A stretch of DNA of 64,000 nt from Streptomyces albus subsp. albus (GCF_000719865.1 NZ_JOID01000015.1:1-64000), one strand, 5' to 3'. Positions 24,376 to 35,077 are shown, counted from the first letter of the stretch. Program-made: numbers and translations. The notes: generated from the letters alone by a model not told the origin.

Positions 24376-27300
24376 GTGACCGTGCCGGAAGGCCGAGTCC
24401 TGCAGCGTCGACGCGCTCGCCGAGCAGCGGGGGTCGCGGGACTCTGTGCCGCCCTGGTCGTCGGGCTGGGGGTGACCTGGCACGCCGGCACCCCCCAGGG
24501 CGGGCCCGGTGCCACGCAACGCGAGCCGAAGCCGGTCGACGAGAGCACCGCCCAGGCCAAGGCGCGTGCAGCCGGCGAACGCGTCGAAGTGACGGCCCTG
24601 CGCACCGAAACGTCGACCACCTACGCCATGCCCGACGGGAGCTTCACGCTGGAAACCGGCGCCGCCCCGATCCGGGCGAAGGTCGACGGCGAGTGGAAGA
24701 AGATTGACACCGATCTGCGGCGTACCGCGCACGGCTGGGCCCCTCACGCGGCCGCCGACCCCGTGATGTTCTCCGCCGGCGGCGGCGAGCCCACCCGGCC
24801 TGCGGCCTCACACAAGGGCCGGGCCGGCCGGGCCGCCCTCACCGACACGTCCACCGGAGAGGTGGCACCGGCCGTGTACGTCGCCCCGGCGGGTGGTCCG
24901 GCGCGGGGAACGACCGTCGCGGAGCCGGGAGAGAACTACACCGACCTCGTCACGCTCACCTCGGCCGGACACCAGGTCACGGTCTCCTGGCCGGGCACCC
25001 TGCCCACCCCGGTGATCGACGGCTCGCGCGCCCTGTACCGCGATGTCTTCCCCGAGGTCGATCTTCTCCTCACCGCCCGGGACAGCGGCTTCAACCACGT
25101 CCTGATCGTGCACACCCCGGAGGCGGCGGCATCCGAAGACCTGCGCAAGCTGTCCTACGGTCTGACGTCCCCCGATCTGACCTTCCACCTCGACGAGACC
25201 ACGAAGGCCGTCACCGCCCAGGACGAGAAGGGCGCTGAGATCGCCATCAGCCCGACCCCTTTCATGTGGGACTCGACCGGCGAACCGGCCGTCACACAGG
25301 GCGAAGACCCTGATCCCGCGGAGCCTTCCGCCGAACCCGCTCCCGAGGCTCCGGAGGAGAGCGGGGCTCCGCACGACGGTGAGAGCGAGTCGGACGAAAC
25401 CCCCTCCGAGACGGACACCGATGCACCGGATGCCCCCGGAGGCAGTCCTGCCCCCTCGACGTCTTCCTCCTCCGAGGCGCCGCCTGCCGGCGAAACCACG
25501 GCCGAACCCGCTGCCTTCTCCGGGCCGCGGACGGCCGCCCCCGTTCAGCGAGCCGCGCTCAAGGGCGCTGCCACCCGGCTCGACGACAGCCAGGTCCTGG
25601 CGCTCAAGGGACTGACCGGCCCCCATCCGGGAACCCGCGCCGCCACCGCCGGCGCCGCCCTCAGCGCCCCCGGCACCACCGCGGCCACGCTCACCGTCAC
25701 CCCGGAGCAGAAGCTCATGGCGGCCTCGGGCACCGCGTACCCACTCTTCATCGACCCCTCGTTCTACGGCCACACCACCAACTGGACCACCGCGTACAAG
25801 AAGTACCCCTCCTCCAGCTTCTACGACGGCGCCAACTACAACAGCGGCACCACCGAGGCCCGGGTCGGATACGAGTCCACGACTTGGGGCACGTCCCGCT
25901 CGTTCTTCCGGCTCGACCTGCAGAACATCAAGGGCGCCAAGGTCACCTCGGCCCATGTGCGGGTGAGGGAGACCTACTCCTGGTCGTGCAGCGGCCGGGT
26001 CGTGGAGCTGTGGCACACCGGTTCCATCTCCTCCAAGACGACCTGGAGCAACCAGCCGTCCTGGAAGTCCAAGCTGGACTCCCGGGACGTCGCCCACGGT
26101 TACAACTCCTCCTGCCCCGACGCCTACGTCAGCTTCGACGCCAAAGCGCTCGCGCAGGATGCCGCCGATGGCGGCTGGGGCTCGACCACCATCGGCTTCC
26201 AGGCCTACAACGAGACCTCCGCCTACGCCTGGAAGAAGTTCCGGGCCGAAGGCAGCTCCGCGCCACGGCTGTCGGTCAGCTACTACCGCAAGCCCACCGT
26301 CCCCTCCAGCCTCGACCAGTCCCCCGGTCCCACCTGCTCGCGCACCACCCCCTACCCGCGCGTCGGCAAACGCGACCTGGTGCTGTCCGCACACAGCTCG
26401 GACAAGGACGGGGACCTGGAACGTCTCAACTTCGAGCTGTGGCGGACCAGTCACATGGACACCACGCTCATCAGCAAGACGAGCACGACCAACTCCTCAG
26501 GCAACGCCTCGGTGACGATCCCCTCCACGTCGCTCACCAACGGCTGGACGTACTCCTGGCAGGTCCAGGCAGAGGACGAGATCGGCGCCACCTCCGGCTG
26601 GGCACCGCTGAACAAGGCCGACTACGCCCCGACCTGCCGATTCATCTACGACAGCAGCTTCCCCAACTCGCCATCCGTCACCTCCGCCGACTACCCCGAG
26701 GAGACCGAGAACGGAGATACCTGGTCGGTCAAGGAGCTTGGCCAGTCCGGCACCGTCACTTTCGCTCCGGAAAGCGATGCCGATGTCACCGCTTTCGGCC
26801 ACTCCCTGAACACCCCCTCCTGCTCGACCACGACCACCGTCGCGGCCGGAGCCTCGGCCACCATCACCATCAAGCCCCAGCTGGCCGGCCCCAACGTCCT
26901 GTACGTGTGCGCCAAGGACAGCGCCGGCAACGCCTCCCAGCCCACCGCCTACGTCTTCTACGTCAGCCCTCGTGACACCGCCGACAAGCCCGGCGACGTC
27001 ACCGGTGACGCGCTGCCCGACCTGTACGTCGTCGACTCCGACGGCAACTTGCGCATGTACCCCTCCAGCAGCGCGGGCGATCTGCACCGTGGCCTGGAGG
27101 CCGCGCACGAGGACGGCACCCTGCTCATCCTCGATCCGGACGCCGACGGCCAGGCCGTGGCCCCGGGCTACTGGAAGGGCGCCGACGGCAGCCCGGCCCT
27201 TATCGCCCACGGGGGTGATGTCCTGCCCGGGGACGGTGTCGGCGACTTCTTCGCCCGCATGCCCGACGGCGAGCTCTACGTCTACCGGGGCGACGGCTAC

Positions 27301-27897
27301 GGCGGCACCGACATCTCCCGCCGCCTGGACGCGCGCCTGCCGGACGACGCTCCCGACCCCGCCACCTTCGACCAGATGATCGTTGGCGACTACAACCTGG
27401 ACGAACGTCCCGACCTCTTCGTCACGACGAGCACGGGCGGCATGTGGGCGCTGACCGGCTACACCGGGGCCGAATTCACCCAGGCAACCCCAATCGCCAC
27501 TTCCGCCTGGCTGGACCGCGACCTGGTCACTGTCGGCGACATCAACCAGGACGACGTCCCCGACCTGCTGTTCCGCTCCGAGTCCGACAACCTGCGCCTC
27601 CGCCTCGGTGTGGAGGCCAACTCCGGCGGCGCGACCCTGGCCTCGCTGTCCACCTCCGCCGGCTCTCTCGGCGGCTCGGACAGCACCTACGCCAGCGGCT
27701 GGACCACCACCGACGCACCCTCCGCCTTCCTCCGCGGAACGCCCGACGTCAACGGCGACTCCATCCCCGATGTCTGGTCCATGGCCGCCGACGGGAGCAT
27801 CAAGTTCTACCCCGGTGGCAAGACCTCGATCGGCACCGGAACCACCGTCATCAGCTCCGGCAGCAACTGGGGCACCACAAAACTCAGCTTCGGCTGA
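24376..27897 (+). CDS. Exported DNRLRE-domain protein with FG-GAP/VCBS-like repeats
   Basis: The 1173-residue product begins with an Arg-rich leader and hydrophobic segment (AAGVAGLCAALVVGLGVTW). The N-terminal half has beta-rich sequence (residues 60-300) and an acidic Glu/Pro/Ser/Asp linker (about 310-385). A DNRLRE domain at about 475-640 carries TTEARVGYESTTWGTSRSFF and WSNQPSW. A fibronectin-like part follows, then four calcium-binding FG-GAP-type repeats at the C-terminus (GDVTGDALPDLYVVDSDGN, GDYNLDERPDLFV, GDINQDDVPDLLF, PDVNGDSIPDVWSM). It is a large surface or secreted protein. GTG 24376 follows a GGGGGG tract. It is divergent from rhs; such pairs recur in Streptomyces, suggesting a partnership. 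Confidence 0.85.
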   Translation: MTVPEGRVLQRRRARRAAGVAGLCAALVVGLGVTWHAGTPQGGPGATQREPKPVDESTAQAKARAAGERVEVTALRTETSTTYAMPDGSFTLETGAAPIRAKVDGEWKKIDTDLRRTAHGWAPHAAADPVMFSAGGGEPTRPAASHKGRAGRAALTDTSTGEVAPAVYVAPAGGPARGTTVAEPGENYTDLVTLTSAGHQVTVSWPGTLPTPVIDGSRALYRDVFPEVDLLLTARDSGFNHVLIVHTPEAAASEDLRKLSYGLTSPDLTFHLDETTKAVTAQDEKGAEIAISPTPFMWDSTGEPAVTQGEDPDPAEPSAEPAPEAPEESGAPHDGESESDETPSETDTDAPDAPGGSPAPSTSSSSEAPPAGETTAEPAAFSGPRTAAPVQRAALKGAATRLDDSQVLALKGLTGPHPGTRAATAGAALSAPGTTAATLTVTPEQKLMAASGTAYPLFIDPSFYGHTTNWTTAYKKYPSSSFYDGANYNSGTTEARVGYESTTWGTSRSFFRLDLQNIKGAKVTSAHVRVRETYSWSCSGRVVELWHTGSISSKTTWSNQPSWKSKLDSRDVAHGYNSSCPDAYVSFDAKALAQDAADGGWGSTTIGFQAYNETSAYAWKKFRAEGSSAPRLSVSYYRKPTVPSSLDQSPGPTCSRTTPYPRVGKRDLVLSAHSSDKDGDLERLNFELWRTSHMDTTLISKTSTTNSSGNASVTIPSTSLTNGWTYSWQVQAEDEIGATSGWAPLNKADYAPTCRFIYDSSFPNSPSVTSADYPEETENGDTWSVKELGQSGTVTFAPESDADVTAFGHSLNTPSCSTTTTVAAGASATITIKPQLAGPNVLYVCAKDSAGNASQPTAYVFYVSPRDTADKPGDVTGDALPDLYVVDSDGNLRMYPSSSAGDLHRGLEAAHEDGTLLILDPDADGQAVAPGYWKGADGSPALIAHGGDVLPGDGVGDFFARMPDGELYVYRGDGYGGTDISRRLDARLPDDAPDPATFDQMIVGDYNLDERPDLFVTTSTGGMWALTGYTGAEFTQATPIATSAWLDRDLVTVGDINQDDVPDLLFRSESDNLRLRLGVEANSGGATLASLSTSAGSLGGSDSTYASGWTTTDAPSAFLRGTPDVNGDSIPDVWSMAADGSIKFYPGGKTSIGTGTTVISSGSNWGTTKLSFG

Positions 27898-27978
27898 CCT
27901 GATACCGGCCAACACCAGCCCGGATGCCGGGGCGCGGCCGGCGCCCCGGCGCCGCCGCATCCCGAGGAACCACATCGC

Positions 27979-28767
27979 GTGCCCCAGCCCTCCCGCTTCC
28001 AGTACAACCGCCGTCTGCCGGCCGTATGCATCCTGCTCGGCGCGACACTCCTCACCGCCTGCAGCGGCAACGAGCCGAGCGAGGCCGACTCAACCGGCCG
28101 GAACATCGCCGACGGGCCCTCCGCCGCGCCGTTCGGCACGGAGGCCGGACCCCGGGCGATGAAAACGGACCAGCTCGAAAAGGCGGCCCTCACCCAGAGC
28201 GAACTCGACGAGGGCCGCATAACCGCGAAGGTCTCGCGCCGGCGTTTTCTCGACCAGGACGATGTTGACGCCGACCGCGCTGCCTGCCTCCCGCTGGCCT
28301 ACGTGCAGTCCGGGGCCGTGCTCGGCGATCCCACCGCGGTGGCGCGGCGCGAATGGACGAGGAAAGTCGGGAAGGCGGACAAGTCCGCGAAGCGCGAGAC
28401 GATCGTCCCCGCATCCCTCCATCTCACCCTGGCCTCCTACTCCCAGGACGACGCTCTCAAGGCCATGAATGAGCTCAACACCGCGGCCGGGGCCTGCCGC
28501 AAGGGATTCACCTACACAGCCGACGGCCGCGACCTGGAAGTCCGCAAGGTGACCAAGACCCTCGCCCCTGCGGGGGCGGACGAGGCCATGGGGCTGGAAG
28601 TGACCGTTACGGCCGCTGACGGCTCCAGGACACCCATGAAGATCATCGTTGCCCGAAAGGGCGCCACCCTGGCCTACTTCCCGGCGGTCTTCCCCGAGAG
28701 CAAGCAAGGTCACGACTTCGCCCTCCCGGAGGAGTTCGTCATGGCACAGCTCGGAAAGATCGGCTGA
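27979..28767 (+). CDS. Lipoprotein of unknown function
   Basis: The 262-residue product has a lipoprotein signal peptide: RRLPAVCILLGATLLTACSG, with lipobox LTAC and Cys at about residue 28. The mature part is alpha/beta and soluble. It ends in a sheet-rich region (VTVTAADGSRTPMKIIVARKGATLAYFP) resembling PknH-like sensor domains, though this is only an impression. GTG 27979 follows GAGGAA. It lies 81 bp after the DNRLRE gene in the same direction, so it may be co-transcribed and act at the membrane surface with it. Confidence 0.75.
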   Translation: MPQPSRFQYNRRLPAVCILLGATLLTACSGNEPSEADSTGRNIADGPSAAPFGTEAGPRAMKTDQLEKAALTQSELDEGRITAKVSRRRFLDQDDVDADRAACLPLAYVQSGAVLGDPTAVARREWTRKVGKADKSAKRETIVPASLHLTLASYSQDDALKAMNELNTAAGACRKGFTYTADGRDLEVRKVTKTLAPAGADEAMGLEVTVTAADGSRTPMKIIVARKGATLAYFPAVFPESKQGHDFALPEEFVMAQLGKIG

Positions 28768-28899
28768 GTGATTTTCTCAGCGAAATGATCTACGCAAAGC
28801 GGCGTGAACTGTTCCAGTCGTGGGCAGGCGGGACGGGCTGAGCCCGGCTGCGGACAGATGTAAAGCCCCTGGTGGGCCAGGTCTCACCACAAGAACATC

Positions 28900-29010
28900 C
28901 GCTGCACCAGAGGCTTCACGCTGGTCACCCATGTTGTCACGCTCGATGTCCCGCGCCATGTCGTGGAGTACCCGTCACTGCATCTTCCCTCCGGACCGCC
29001 TACGACGGGT
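28900..29010 (+). pseudogene. Possible transposase N-terminal scrap (IS5-like)
   Basis: In a 343-bp stretch without a gene (28768-29110), one frame reads LVTHVVTLDVPRHVVEY. This is very like the N-terminus of a common Streptomyces DDE transposase (ATLDVPRHVVEYVARLL, recalled from memory). It loses similarity within about 20 codons and lacks a start codon. I see nothing else of note in this stretch. Confidence 0.35.
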
Positions 29011-29110
29011 CCGGGCCGAGCTGGGGGCCGCTGCCCAGAGGCCCGGTCGCGGACTTGTCCTAGCCCACAGGACGTCGGAGGCGCCGAGGGCGCGGGCGAT
29101 TCCTCGTTGC

Positions 29111-29677
29111 TCACAGGGTCCCGAGGTCGACCGTGACAGGGAATGGCGCGGTGGCCTTCACGGTGCCGGTGAACATCTCGCCGTCCCGGTAGCCCCTGCT
29201 GGCCGGGTCGAGGACGTAGGTGTAGACGATCGGAACACCGGTGGCGGTCTGCTCGACTCGCCAGTAAAAGGGGATGCCGGCCTTGGCGTACTGGTCCACC
29301 TTCACGATCCGGTCGGTGGTCTCCGAACCGGGCGACACGACCTCGACGACCAGGAGTACGTGCTCGGGGCGGGTGGGTGTGACGTCGATGGTCTCCGCCC
29401 GGTACACGGTGACGTCCGGACGGCGGTTGGTGAGCGGAACGTCCTGCAGTCGGACGTCGAAGTCCGTGTCGGCGTTCCAGTCCGGGCCCGCGGCGGCGTC
29501 CAGGGCATTGGCCAGGATTCGGGCCAGCCGGTTGTGCCGCTTGGAGGCGCTCGGGCTCACGACGACCATCCCGTCCACGATCTCGATGCCGGCGCACTGC
29601 TCCTCGGACCAGGAGTCGTACTGTTCCGCGCTGATCTGCGTGTGCATCCACGCGGGCGCCACCATCTCGGCGGTCAT
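29111..29677 (-). CDS. Uma2-family (DUF820) restriction-endonuclease-fold protein
   Basis: The 188-residue product carries the Uma2 pattern: EIVDGMVVVSPSASKRHN, then NRRPDVTVYRAE with the acidic PD active-site residue, and VLLVVEVVSPGSETTDRIVKVDQYAKAGIPFYWRVE with the ExK-like motif. Uma2 proteins have the PD-(D/E)xK fold. They are expanded in cyanobacteria and actinomycetes, and their biological role is poorly defined. The ATG at 29677 has an excellent AAGGAGG site. It stands alone at the right edge of the accessory region. Confidence 0.92.
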   Translation of the reverse strand: MTAEMVAPAWMHTQISAEQYDSWSEEQCAGIEIVDGMVVVSPSASKRHNRLARILANALDAAAGPDWNADTDFDVRLQDVPLTNRRPDVTVYRAETIDVTPTRPEHVLLVVEVVSPGSETTDRIVKVDQYAKAGIPFYWRVEQTATGVPIVYTYVLDPASRGYRDGEMFTGTVKATAPFPVTVDLGTL

Positions 29678-29908
29678 GAAGTACCTCCTTCGAGGATGCG
29701 GTGCTGCTCGACTCAGCGTACTGCCCGCTTCCAGTCGGGCACCGGCTTTGGGTCGGGGCGGAACCTCCAGCGTCCACAGGGCGACCTGGGTGCAAAAGGG
29801 GTGATGCGCATTAACCGCGTGATGGCGCATGAGTGTAAAACGGCCAAGTAGGGCGGGGGCTTGCGGGCCGAGCCGGCAGGGTCGCGTCGGCGTGAGAGGC
29901 TGGGTTTC

Positions 29909-32023
29909 ATGAACCGGTTGGCTGGCGTGACCTCGCCTTATTTGCTGCAGCATGCCGAGAATCCGGTCGACTGGTGGCCCTGGGAGCCGGAGGCTTTCGA
30001 GGAAGCGCGGCGGCGCGATGTACCCGTTCTGTTGTCGGTCGGCTACTCGGCGTGCCACTGGTGCCATGTGATGGCGCGCGAGTCCTTCGAGGACCTGGAG
30101 GCCGCCGCCTTTCTCAACGCCCACTTCGTGTCCGTCAAAGTGGATCGCGAGGAGCGGCCGGATGTGGACGCGGTGTACATGGAGGCCGTCCAGGCGGCGA
30201 CGGGCCAGGGCGGCTGGCCGATGACCGTCTTCCTCACGCCGGATGCCGAGCCGTTCTACTTCGGCACCTACTTCCCGCCCGAGGCCCGCTACGGCATGCC
30301 CTCCTTCCGCCAGGTGCTGGAGGGGGTGCACGCCGCGTGGAGCGACCGCCGCGAGGAGGTCGGCGAGGTCGCCGGGCGCATCGTCGGCGAACTCTCCTCG
30401 CGCTCCCTCGCGCTCGGCGGGGGAGCGGAGGCCCGGCCGCCCGGCGAGGAGGAGCTGCACGCCGCGCTGCTGGCCCTGACCCGCGACTACGACGCGGCCC
30501 GCGGCGGGTTCGGCGGCGCGCCCAAGTTCCCGCCGTCGATGGTGCTGGAATTCCTGCTGCGGCACCACGCCCGGACCGGCTCCGAGGGCGCCCTGCAGAT
30601 GGCGTCCGACACCTGCGAGGCCATGGCGCGGGGCGGGCTGTACGACCAGCTCGGCGGGGGCTTCGCCCGCTACTCCGTCGACCGGCGCTGGGTGGTGCCG
30701 CACTTCGAGAAGATGCTCTACGACAACGCCTTGCTGCTCCGGGTCTACGCGCATCTGTGGCGGGCCACGGGCTCCGCCCTGGCCCGGCGCGTGGCGCTGG
30801 AGACCGCCGACTTCCTGCTGCGTGAACTGCGCACGCCCGAGGGCGGGTTCGCCTCCGCGCTGGACGCCGACAGCGAAGTACCGGACGGCGCGGAGGCCGC
30901 GGCCGGTGCGGAGGGCGCGGAGGGCGCGGCCGGTGACGGCGGCTCCGGCGCCGGTCACGCACGGCACGCCGAAGGCGCGTACTACGTCTGGACACCCGCC
31001 CAGCTCCGGGAGGTCCTCGGCGAGGAGGACGCCCGGCTCGCCGCCGGCTACTTCGGGGTCACCGAGGAGGGCACCTTCGAGGAGGGCGCCTCCGTCCTCC
31101 AGCTCCCGGGGGAGGGGCTCACCGACGCCGACCGCATCGCCTCCATCCGCGGGCGCCTGACCGAGGCGCGCGCCCGCAGGCCCCGTCCGGGGCGGGACGA
31201 CAAGGTGGTCGCCGCCTGGAACGGGCTCGCCATCGCGGCCCTCGCCGAGACCGGCGCCTACTTCGACCGCCCCGACCTCGTCGAGGCCGCGACCGCCGCG
31301 GCCGATCTGCTGGTACGGGTCCACATGGACGGCACCGGCCGGCTCACCCGGACCTCCCGGGACGGCACCGCCGGGGCCAACGCGGGCGTCCTGGAGGACT
31401 ACGCGGATGTCGCCGAGGGCTTCCTCGCGCTCGCCTCCGTCACCGGCGAGGGCGTCTGGGTGACGTTCGCCGGGCTGCTCCTGGACACCGTGCTGCGGCA
31501 CTTCCGGGACGAGGACGGCGCGCTCTACGACACCGCCGACGACGGCGAGCGGCTGATCCGCCGCCCGCAGGACCCGACCGACGAGGCCACCCCCTCCGGC
31601 TGGTCCGCCGCGGCCGGGGCGCTGCTGTCCTACGCCGCGTACACCGGCAGCCCGGAGCACCGGAGTGCGGCGGAGCGCGCCCTCGGCGTGGTGCGGGCGC
31701 TGGCGCCGCGCGTTCCCCGGCACACCGGCTGGGGGCTGGCCGTGGCGGAGGCGGCGCTGGACGGGCCGCGCGAGGTGGCCGTCATCGGTCCGCGGGACGA
31801 TCCGGCGACGGCCGCTCTGCACCGTACGGCGCTGCTGGGCACCGCGCCCGGCGCGGTCGTGGCACGCGGGGAGCCCGGTGCGGAGCACCCGCCGCTGCTG
31901 CGGGACCGCCCGCTGGTGGACGGCCGTCCGGCCGCGTATGTGTGCCGCCACTTCACCTGCGACGCGCCGGTGACGGACCCGGAGGCCCTCACCGGCCGGC
32001 TCGGCGGCGCCCCCTCCAGGTAG
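29909..32023 (+). CDS. YyaL/SSP411-type thioredoxin-domain protein (DUF255)
   Basis: A 704-residue two-part protein. The N-terminal 160 residues form a thioredoxin-like DUF255 domain ([19 protein letters not shown]) with a SACHWCHVM motif at about 47-55 and the [12 protein letters not shown] segment. The rest is an alpha/alpha toroid resembling N-acylglucosamine epimerase or glycosidase barrels ([30 protein letters not shown]). The family is widespread from bacteria to the mammalian SPATA20 protein; its biochemical role is not settled. The ATG at 29909 has GAGAGG upstream, or may be leaderless. Confidence 0.93.
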   Translation: MNRLAGVTSPYLLQHAENPVDWWPWEPEAFEEARRRDVPVLLSVGYSACHWCHVMARESFEDLEAAAFLNAHFVSVKVDREERPDVDAVYMEAVQAATGQGGWPMTVFLTPDAEPFYFGTYFPPEARYGMPSFRQVLEGVHAAWSDRREEVGEVAGRIVGELSSRSLALGGGAEARPPGEEELHAALLALTRDYDAARGGFGGAPKFPPSMVLEFLLRHHARTGSEGALQMASDTCEAMARGGLYDQLGGGFARYSVDRRWVVPHFEKMLYDNALLLRVYAHLWRATGSALARRVALETADFLLRELRTPEGGFASALDADSEVPDGAEAAAGAEGAEGAAGDGGSGAGHARHAEGAYYVWTPAQLREVLGEEDARLAAGYFGVTEEGTFEEGASVLQLPGEGLTDADRIASIRGRLTEARARRPRPGRDDKVVAAWNGLAIAALAETGAYFDRPDLVEAATAAADLLVRVHMDGTGRLTRTSRDGTAGANAGVLEDYADVAEGFLALASVTGEGVWVTFAGLLLDTVLRHFRDEDGALYDTADDGERLIRRPQDPTDEATPSGWSAAAGALLSYAAYTGSPEHRSAAERALGVVRALAPRVPRHTGWGLAVAEAALDGPREVAVIGPRDDPATAALHRTALLGTAPGAVVARGEPGAEHPPLLRDRPLVDGRPAAYVCRHFTCDAPVTDPEALTGRLGGAPSR

Positions 32024-32073
32024 GCGACCCGGGGTGTGCGCGGCCGGCCGTTGGCCCGGGCGCGCGGGGAACG

Positions 32074-32111
32074 CCGGCGCCCCGGCCGTAGGTGAGCGGC
32101 CGGGGCGTCGG
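32074..32111. terminator. Terminator hairpin between convergent genes
   Basis: Fifteen-base arms (32074-32088 and 32097-32111), with one mismatch and an 8-base loop, lie 50 bp after the thioredoxin-domain gene and 30 bp beyond the stop of the convergent hemolysin III gene. Confidence 0.75.
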
Positions 32112-32140
32112 GCCGGGCCCTCGGGGGGCGTTCTCCGGGG

Positions 32141-32860
32141 TCAGATCGCCACCAGCGAGATGCCGATGTAGTGGGCGATGAAGGCCGCCAGGGTGAGGGA
32201 GTGGAACACCTCGTGGAAGCCGAAGAACCGCGGTGACGGATTGGGGCGCTTCAGCGCGTAGATGATGCCGCCCGCGCTGTACAGCAGCCCGCCGGTGATC
32301 ACGAGGAGCAGCACCGCCACCCCGCCCTCGCGGAGGAAATCGGGCAGGAAGAAGACGGCCGCCCACCCCATCGCTATGTAGCAGGGGGTGTAGAGCCAGC
32401 GCGGGGCACCCACCCAGAAGACGCGGAAGGCGATACCGATCAGCGCGGCGGCCCAGATCGCCCACAGCAGCGTCTCGCGGGTGCCGCCGGGGAGCAGCAG
32501 GATCGTCAGCGGAGTGTAGGTGCCCGCGATGATCAGGAAGATGTTCGCGTGGTCGAGTCTGCGGAGTACGGCGTTGGCGCGCGGTCCCCAGTTTCCGCGG
32601 TGGTAGAGCGCGCTCACCCCGAAGAGCAGGCAGGCGGTGAGGGTGAAGACCGCGCAGGCGATCCGGCCGGGGTCGGTTTCGGCCAGCGCGGTCAGGAAGA
32701 CGCCCGAGATCAGGACCGCGGGGAACATGCCCGCGTGGAGCCAGCCCCGCAGCCGCGGCTTGACGGGGTTGGACAGCTCCTGCGGGAGCACACCGGAGGT
32801 CTCGGAGGGCGCGGTGTCGTCGTGCACGGCCTCGCGTGAGGCGCCGGATGTGGCAGTCAT
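32141..32860 (-). CDS. Hemolysin III/PAQR-family membrane protein
   Basis: The 239-residue protein has seven predicted transmembrane segments and the PAQR metal-site motifs. SALYHRGNW follows the second helix, RRLDHANIFLIIAGTYTP is in the third region, and FGFHEVFHSLTLAAFIAHY is near the C-terminus. In eukaryotic relatives these Ser/His/Asp residues bind zinc in a ceramidase-like site. The bacterial name hemolysin III is historical and does not imply toxicity. The N-terminal 35 residues are cytoplasmic and low in hydrophobicity. Confidence 0.92.
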   Translation of the reverse strand: MTATSGASREAVHDDTAPSETSGVLPQELSNPVKPRLRGWLHAGMFPAVLISGVFLTALAETDPGRIACAVFTLTACLLFGVSALYHRGNWGPRANAVLRRLDHANIFLIIAGTYTPLTILLLPGGTRETLLWAIWAAALIGIAFRVFWVGAPRWLYTPCYIAMGWAAVFFLPDFLREGGVAVLLLVITGGLLYSAGGIIYALKRPNPSPRFFGFHEVFHSLTLAAFIAHYIGISLVAI

Positions 32861-33153
32861 GTCCCAATGCTAGCTACGGGTCCGTAACTTGCGGGGGGCC
32901 GAGTGGCCCGAAGAGGGCGGTTCCGAGTGGCGATGCTCACGTGGGCTGCCCTCTGGACAGATGAGCCCCACAGGCGGATGATCAAATGAGTGCGGTCGGC
33001 ACCGGATGAGCGCACAGGACGCATCCGGGTCGCAGCCCCCACGGGGCAACTAGGCAACTCAACGACATATGCGGGTATCAGGGACAGAGATGCCCGTATT
33101 GACCCTCGCTATCTGACGCCGGAGCGGCGCGGTTCCGGCGGAACGGAGTGATC

Positions 33154-35004
33154 GTGGCGCTCAGCGCTGTGTCTGCCGGGGGCGACCCCAAGACCCCCGT
33201 GGCCACCAACCCACCCACCAACCACCGGGAACTGGTCTCCTGGGTCGGCGAGATCGCCGCCATCACCGAGCCGGACCGGATCGTCTGGTGTGACGGCTCC
33301 GAGGCCGAGTACGAACGCCTCTGCGAAGAGCTGGTCGCCAAGGGGACGTTCACCAAGCTCGACCCGATCAAGCGGCCGAACTCGTACTACGCCGCCTCCG
33401 ACCCGAGCGATGTGGCGCGCGTCGAGGACCGCACCTTCATCTGCTCCGAGAAGGAGGAGGACGCGGGCCCGACCAACCACTGGAAGGCCCCCGCCGAGAT
33501 GCGGGAGATCTTCGCCGGTGAGAACGGGATCTTCCGCGGCTCCATGCGCGGCCGGACGATGTACGTCGTGCCCTTCTGCATGGGTCCGCTCGGCTCGCCG
33601 CTGTCCGCCATCGGTGTGGAGATCACCGACTCCGCCTACGTCGCCGTCTCCATGCGGACCATGACCCGGATGGGGCAGCCGGTCCTCGACGAGCTCGGCT
33701 CCGACGGCTTCTTCGTCAAGGCCGTGCACAGCCTGGGCGCCCCGCTGGCCGAGGGCGAGGCCGATGTGCCGTGGCCCTGCAACACCACCAAGTACATCTC
33801 GCACTTCCCGGAGAGCCGCGAGATCTGGTCCTACGGCTCCGGCTACGGCGGCAACGCCCTGCTCGGCAAGAAGTGCTACGCCCTGCGCATCGCCTCGGTC
33901 ATGGCCCGCGACGAGGGCTGGCTCGCCGAGCACATGCTGATCCTCAAGCTCACCCCGCCGCGCGGCGAGTCCAAGTACGTCGCCGCGGCCTTCCCGTCGG
34001 CCTGCGGCAAGACCAACCTCGCCATGCTGGAGCCCACGATCCCCGGCTGGACCGTGGAGACCATCGGCGACGACATCGCCTGGATGCGCTTCGGCGAGGA
34101 CGGCCGGCTCTACGCGATCAACCCGGAGGCGGGCTTCTTCGGTGTCGCCCCCGGCACCGGCGAGCACACCAACGCCAACGCCATGAAGACCCTCTGGGGC
34201 AACGCCGTCTTCACCAACGTGGCGCTCACCGACGACGGTGACGTCTGGTGGGAGGGCATGACCGAGGAGCCCCCGGCGCACCTGACGGACTGGAAGGGCA
34301 ACGACTGGACCCCGGAGTCGGAGACCCCGGCGGCGCACCCCAACGCCCGCTTCACCGTCCCGGCCGGCCAGTGCCCGATCATCGCGCCCGAGTGGGAGGA
34401 CCCGAAGGGCGTGCCGATCTCGGCCATCCTCTTCGGCGGCCGCCGCGCCTCGGCCGTGCCGCTGGTGACCGAGTCCTTCGACTGGCAGCACGGCGTCTTC
34501 CTCGGCGCCAACGTCGCCTCCGAGAAGACCGCCGCCGCCGAGGGCAAGGTCGGCGAGCTGCGCCGCGACCCGTTCGCCATGCTGCCGTTCTGCGGCTACA
34601 ACATGGGCGACTACATGGCCCACTGGGTGAAGGTCGGCCAGCAGGCGGACCAGGAGAAGCTGCCGAAGATCTACTACGTCAACTGGTTCCGCAAGGACGC
34701 GGGCGGCCGCTTCGTGTGGCCCGGCTTCGGCGAGAACAGCCGCGTGCTCAAGTGGATCGTCGAGCGCCTGGAGGGCAAGGCGGAGGGCGTCGAGACGCCG
34801 ATCGGCGTGCTGCCGGCCAAGGGCTCCCTGGACACCGAGGGTCTCGACCTGGCGGAGGAGGACCTCGACTTCCTGCTCAGCGTGGACGTCGACACCTGGC
34901 GGGACGAGGCCTCGCTGGTCCCCGAGCACCTGGGCACCTTCGGCGACCACACGCCCAAGGAGATGTGGGACGAGTACCGCGCCCTCGTCCGGCGTCTCGG
35001 CTGA
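33154..35004 (+). CDS. pckG: Phosphoenolpyruvate carboxykinase (GTP)
   Basis: Converts oxaloacetate and GTP to PEP, CO2 and GDP, the entry to gluconeogenesis. The 616-residue length and motifs are those of the GTP-dependent class: kinase-1a loop [15 protein letters not shown] with the reactive cysteine, metal- and substrate-binding [31 protein letters not shown], and [14 protein letters not shown]. The GTG at 33154 has GGAG 5 bases upstream. A GTG two codons earlier (33148) is equally possible. Two successive hairpins follow the gene. The 293-bp region upstream holds an imperfect inverted repeat near 33072-33096 but no clear promoter. Confidence 0.96.
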   Translation: MALSAVSAGGDPKTPVATNPPTNHRELVSWVGEIAAITEPDRIVWCDGSEAEYERLCEELVAKGTFTKLDPIKRPNSYYAASDPSDVARVEDRTFICSEKEEDAGPTNHWKAPAEMREIFAGENGIFRGSMRGRTMYVVPFCMGPLGSPLSAIGVEITDSAYVAVSMRTMTRMGQPVLDELGSDGFFVKAVHSLGAPLAEGEADVPWPCNTTKYISHFPESREIWSYGSGYGGNALLGKKCYALRIASVMARDEGWLAEHMLILKLTPPRGESKYVAAAFPSACGKTNLAMLEPTIPGWTVETIGDDIAWMRFGEDGRLYAINPEAGFFGVAPGTGEHTNANAMKTLWGNAVFTNVALTDDGDVWWEGMTEEPPAHLTDWKGNDWTPESETPAAHPNARFTVPAGQCPIIAPEWEDPKGVPISAILFGGRRASAVPLVTESFDWQHGVFLGANVASEKTAAAEGKVGELRRDPFAMLPFCGYNMGDYMAHWVKVGQQADQEKLPKIYYVNWFRKDAGGRFVWPGFGENSRVLKWIVERLEGKAEGVETPIGVLPAKGSLDTEGLDLAEEDLDFLLSVDVDTWRDEASLVPEHLGTFGDHTPKEMWDEYRALVRRLG

Positions 35005-35016
35005 GGGAACCGTCTC

Positions 35017-35057
35017 CCGTACCGCGCCGGCCCGGGACCCGGGCCCGCGCGGTACGG
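35017..35057. terminator. First of two terminator hairpins after pckG
   Basis: Twenty-base arms 35017-35036 and 35038-35057, with one mismatch, can pair, although the innermost bases must open to form a loop. It lies 13 bases after the pckG stop. Confidence 0.7.
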
Positions 35058-35077
35058 CACAACCCCTGGCCGGAAAC

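Noticed and set aside
24808..26454. 548-codon reverse open frame
   Set aside because: Antisense shadow of the DNRLRE-protein gene, glycine/valine-rich, no start signal.
29678..31951. Upstream extension of the Uma2 frame to 946 codons
   Set aside because: The extension is antisense to the DUF255 gene, while a perfect AAGGAGG site defines the start at 29677.
33070..33105. pckG promoter (TTGACC at 33099)
   Set aside because: No -10 hexamer occurs at an acceptable distance.
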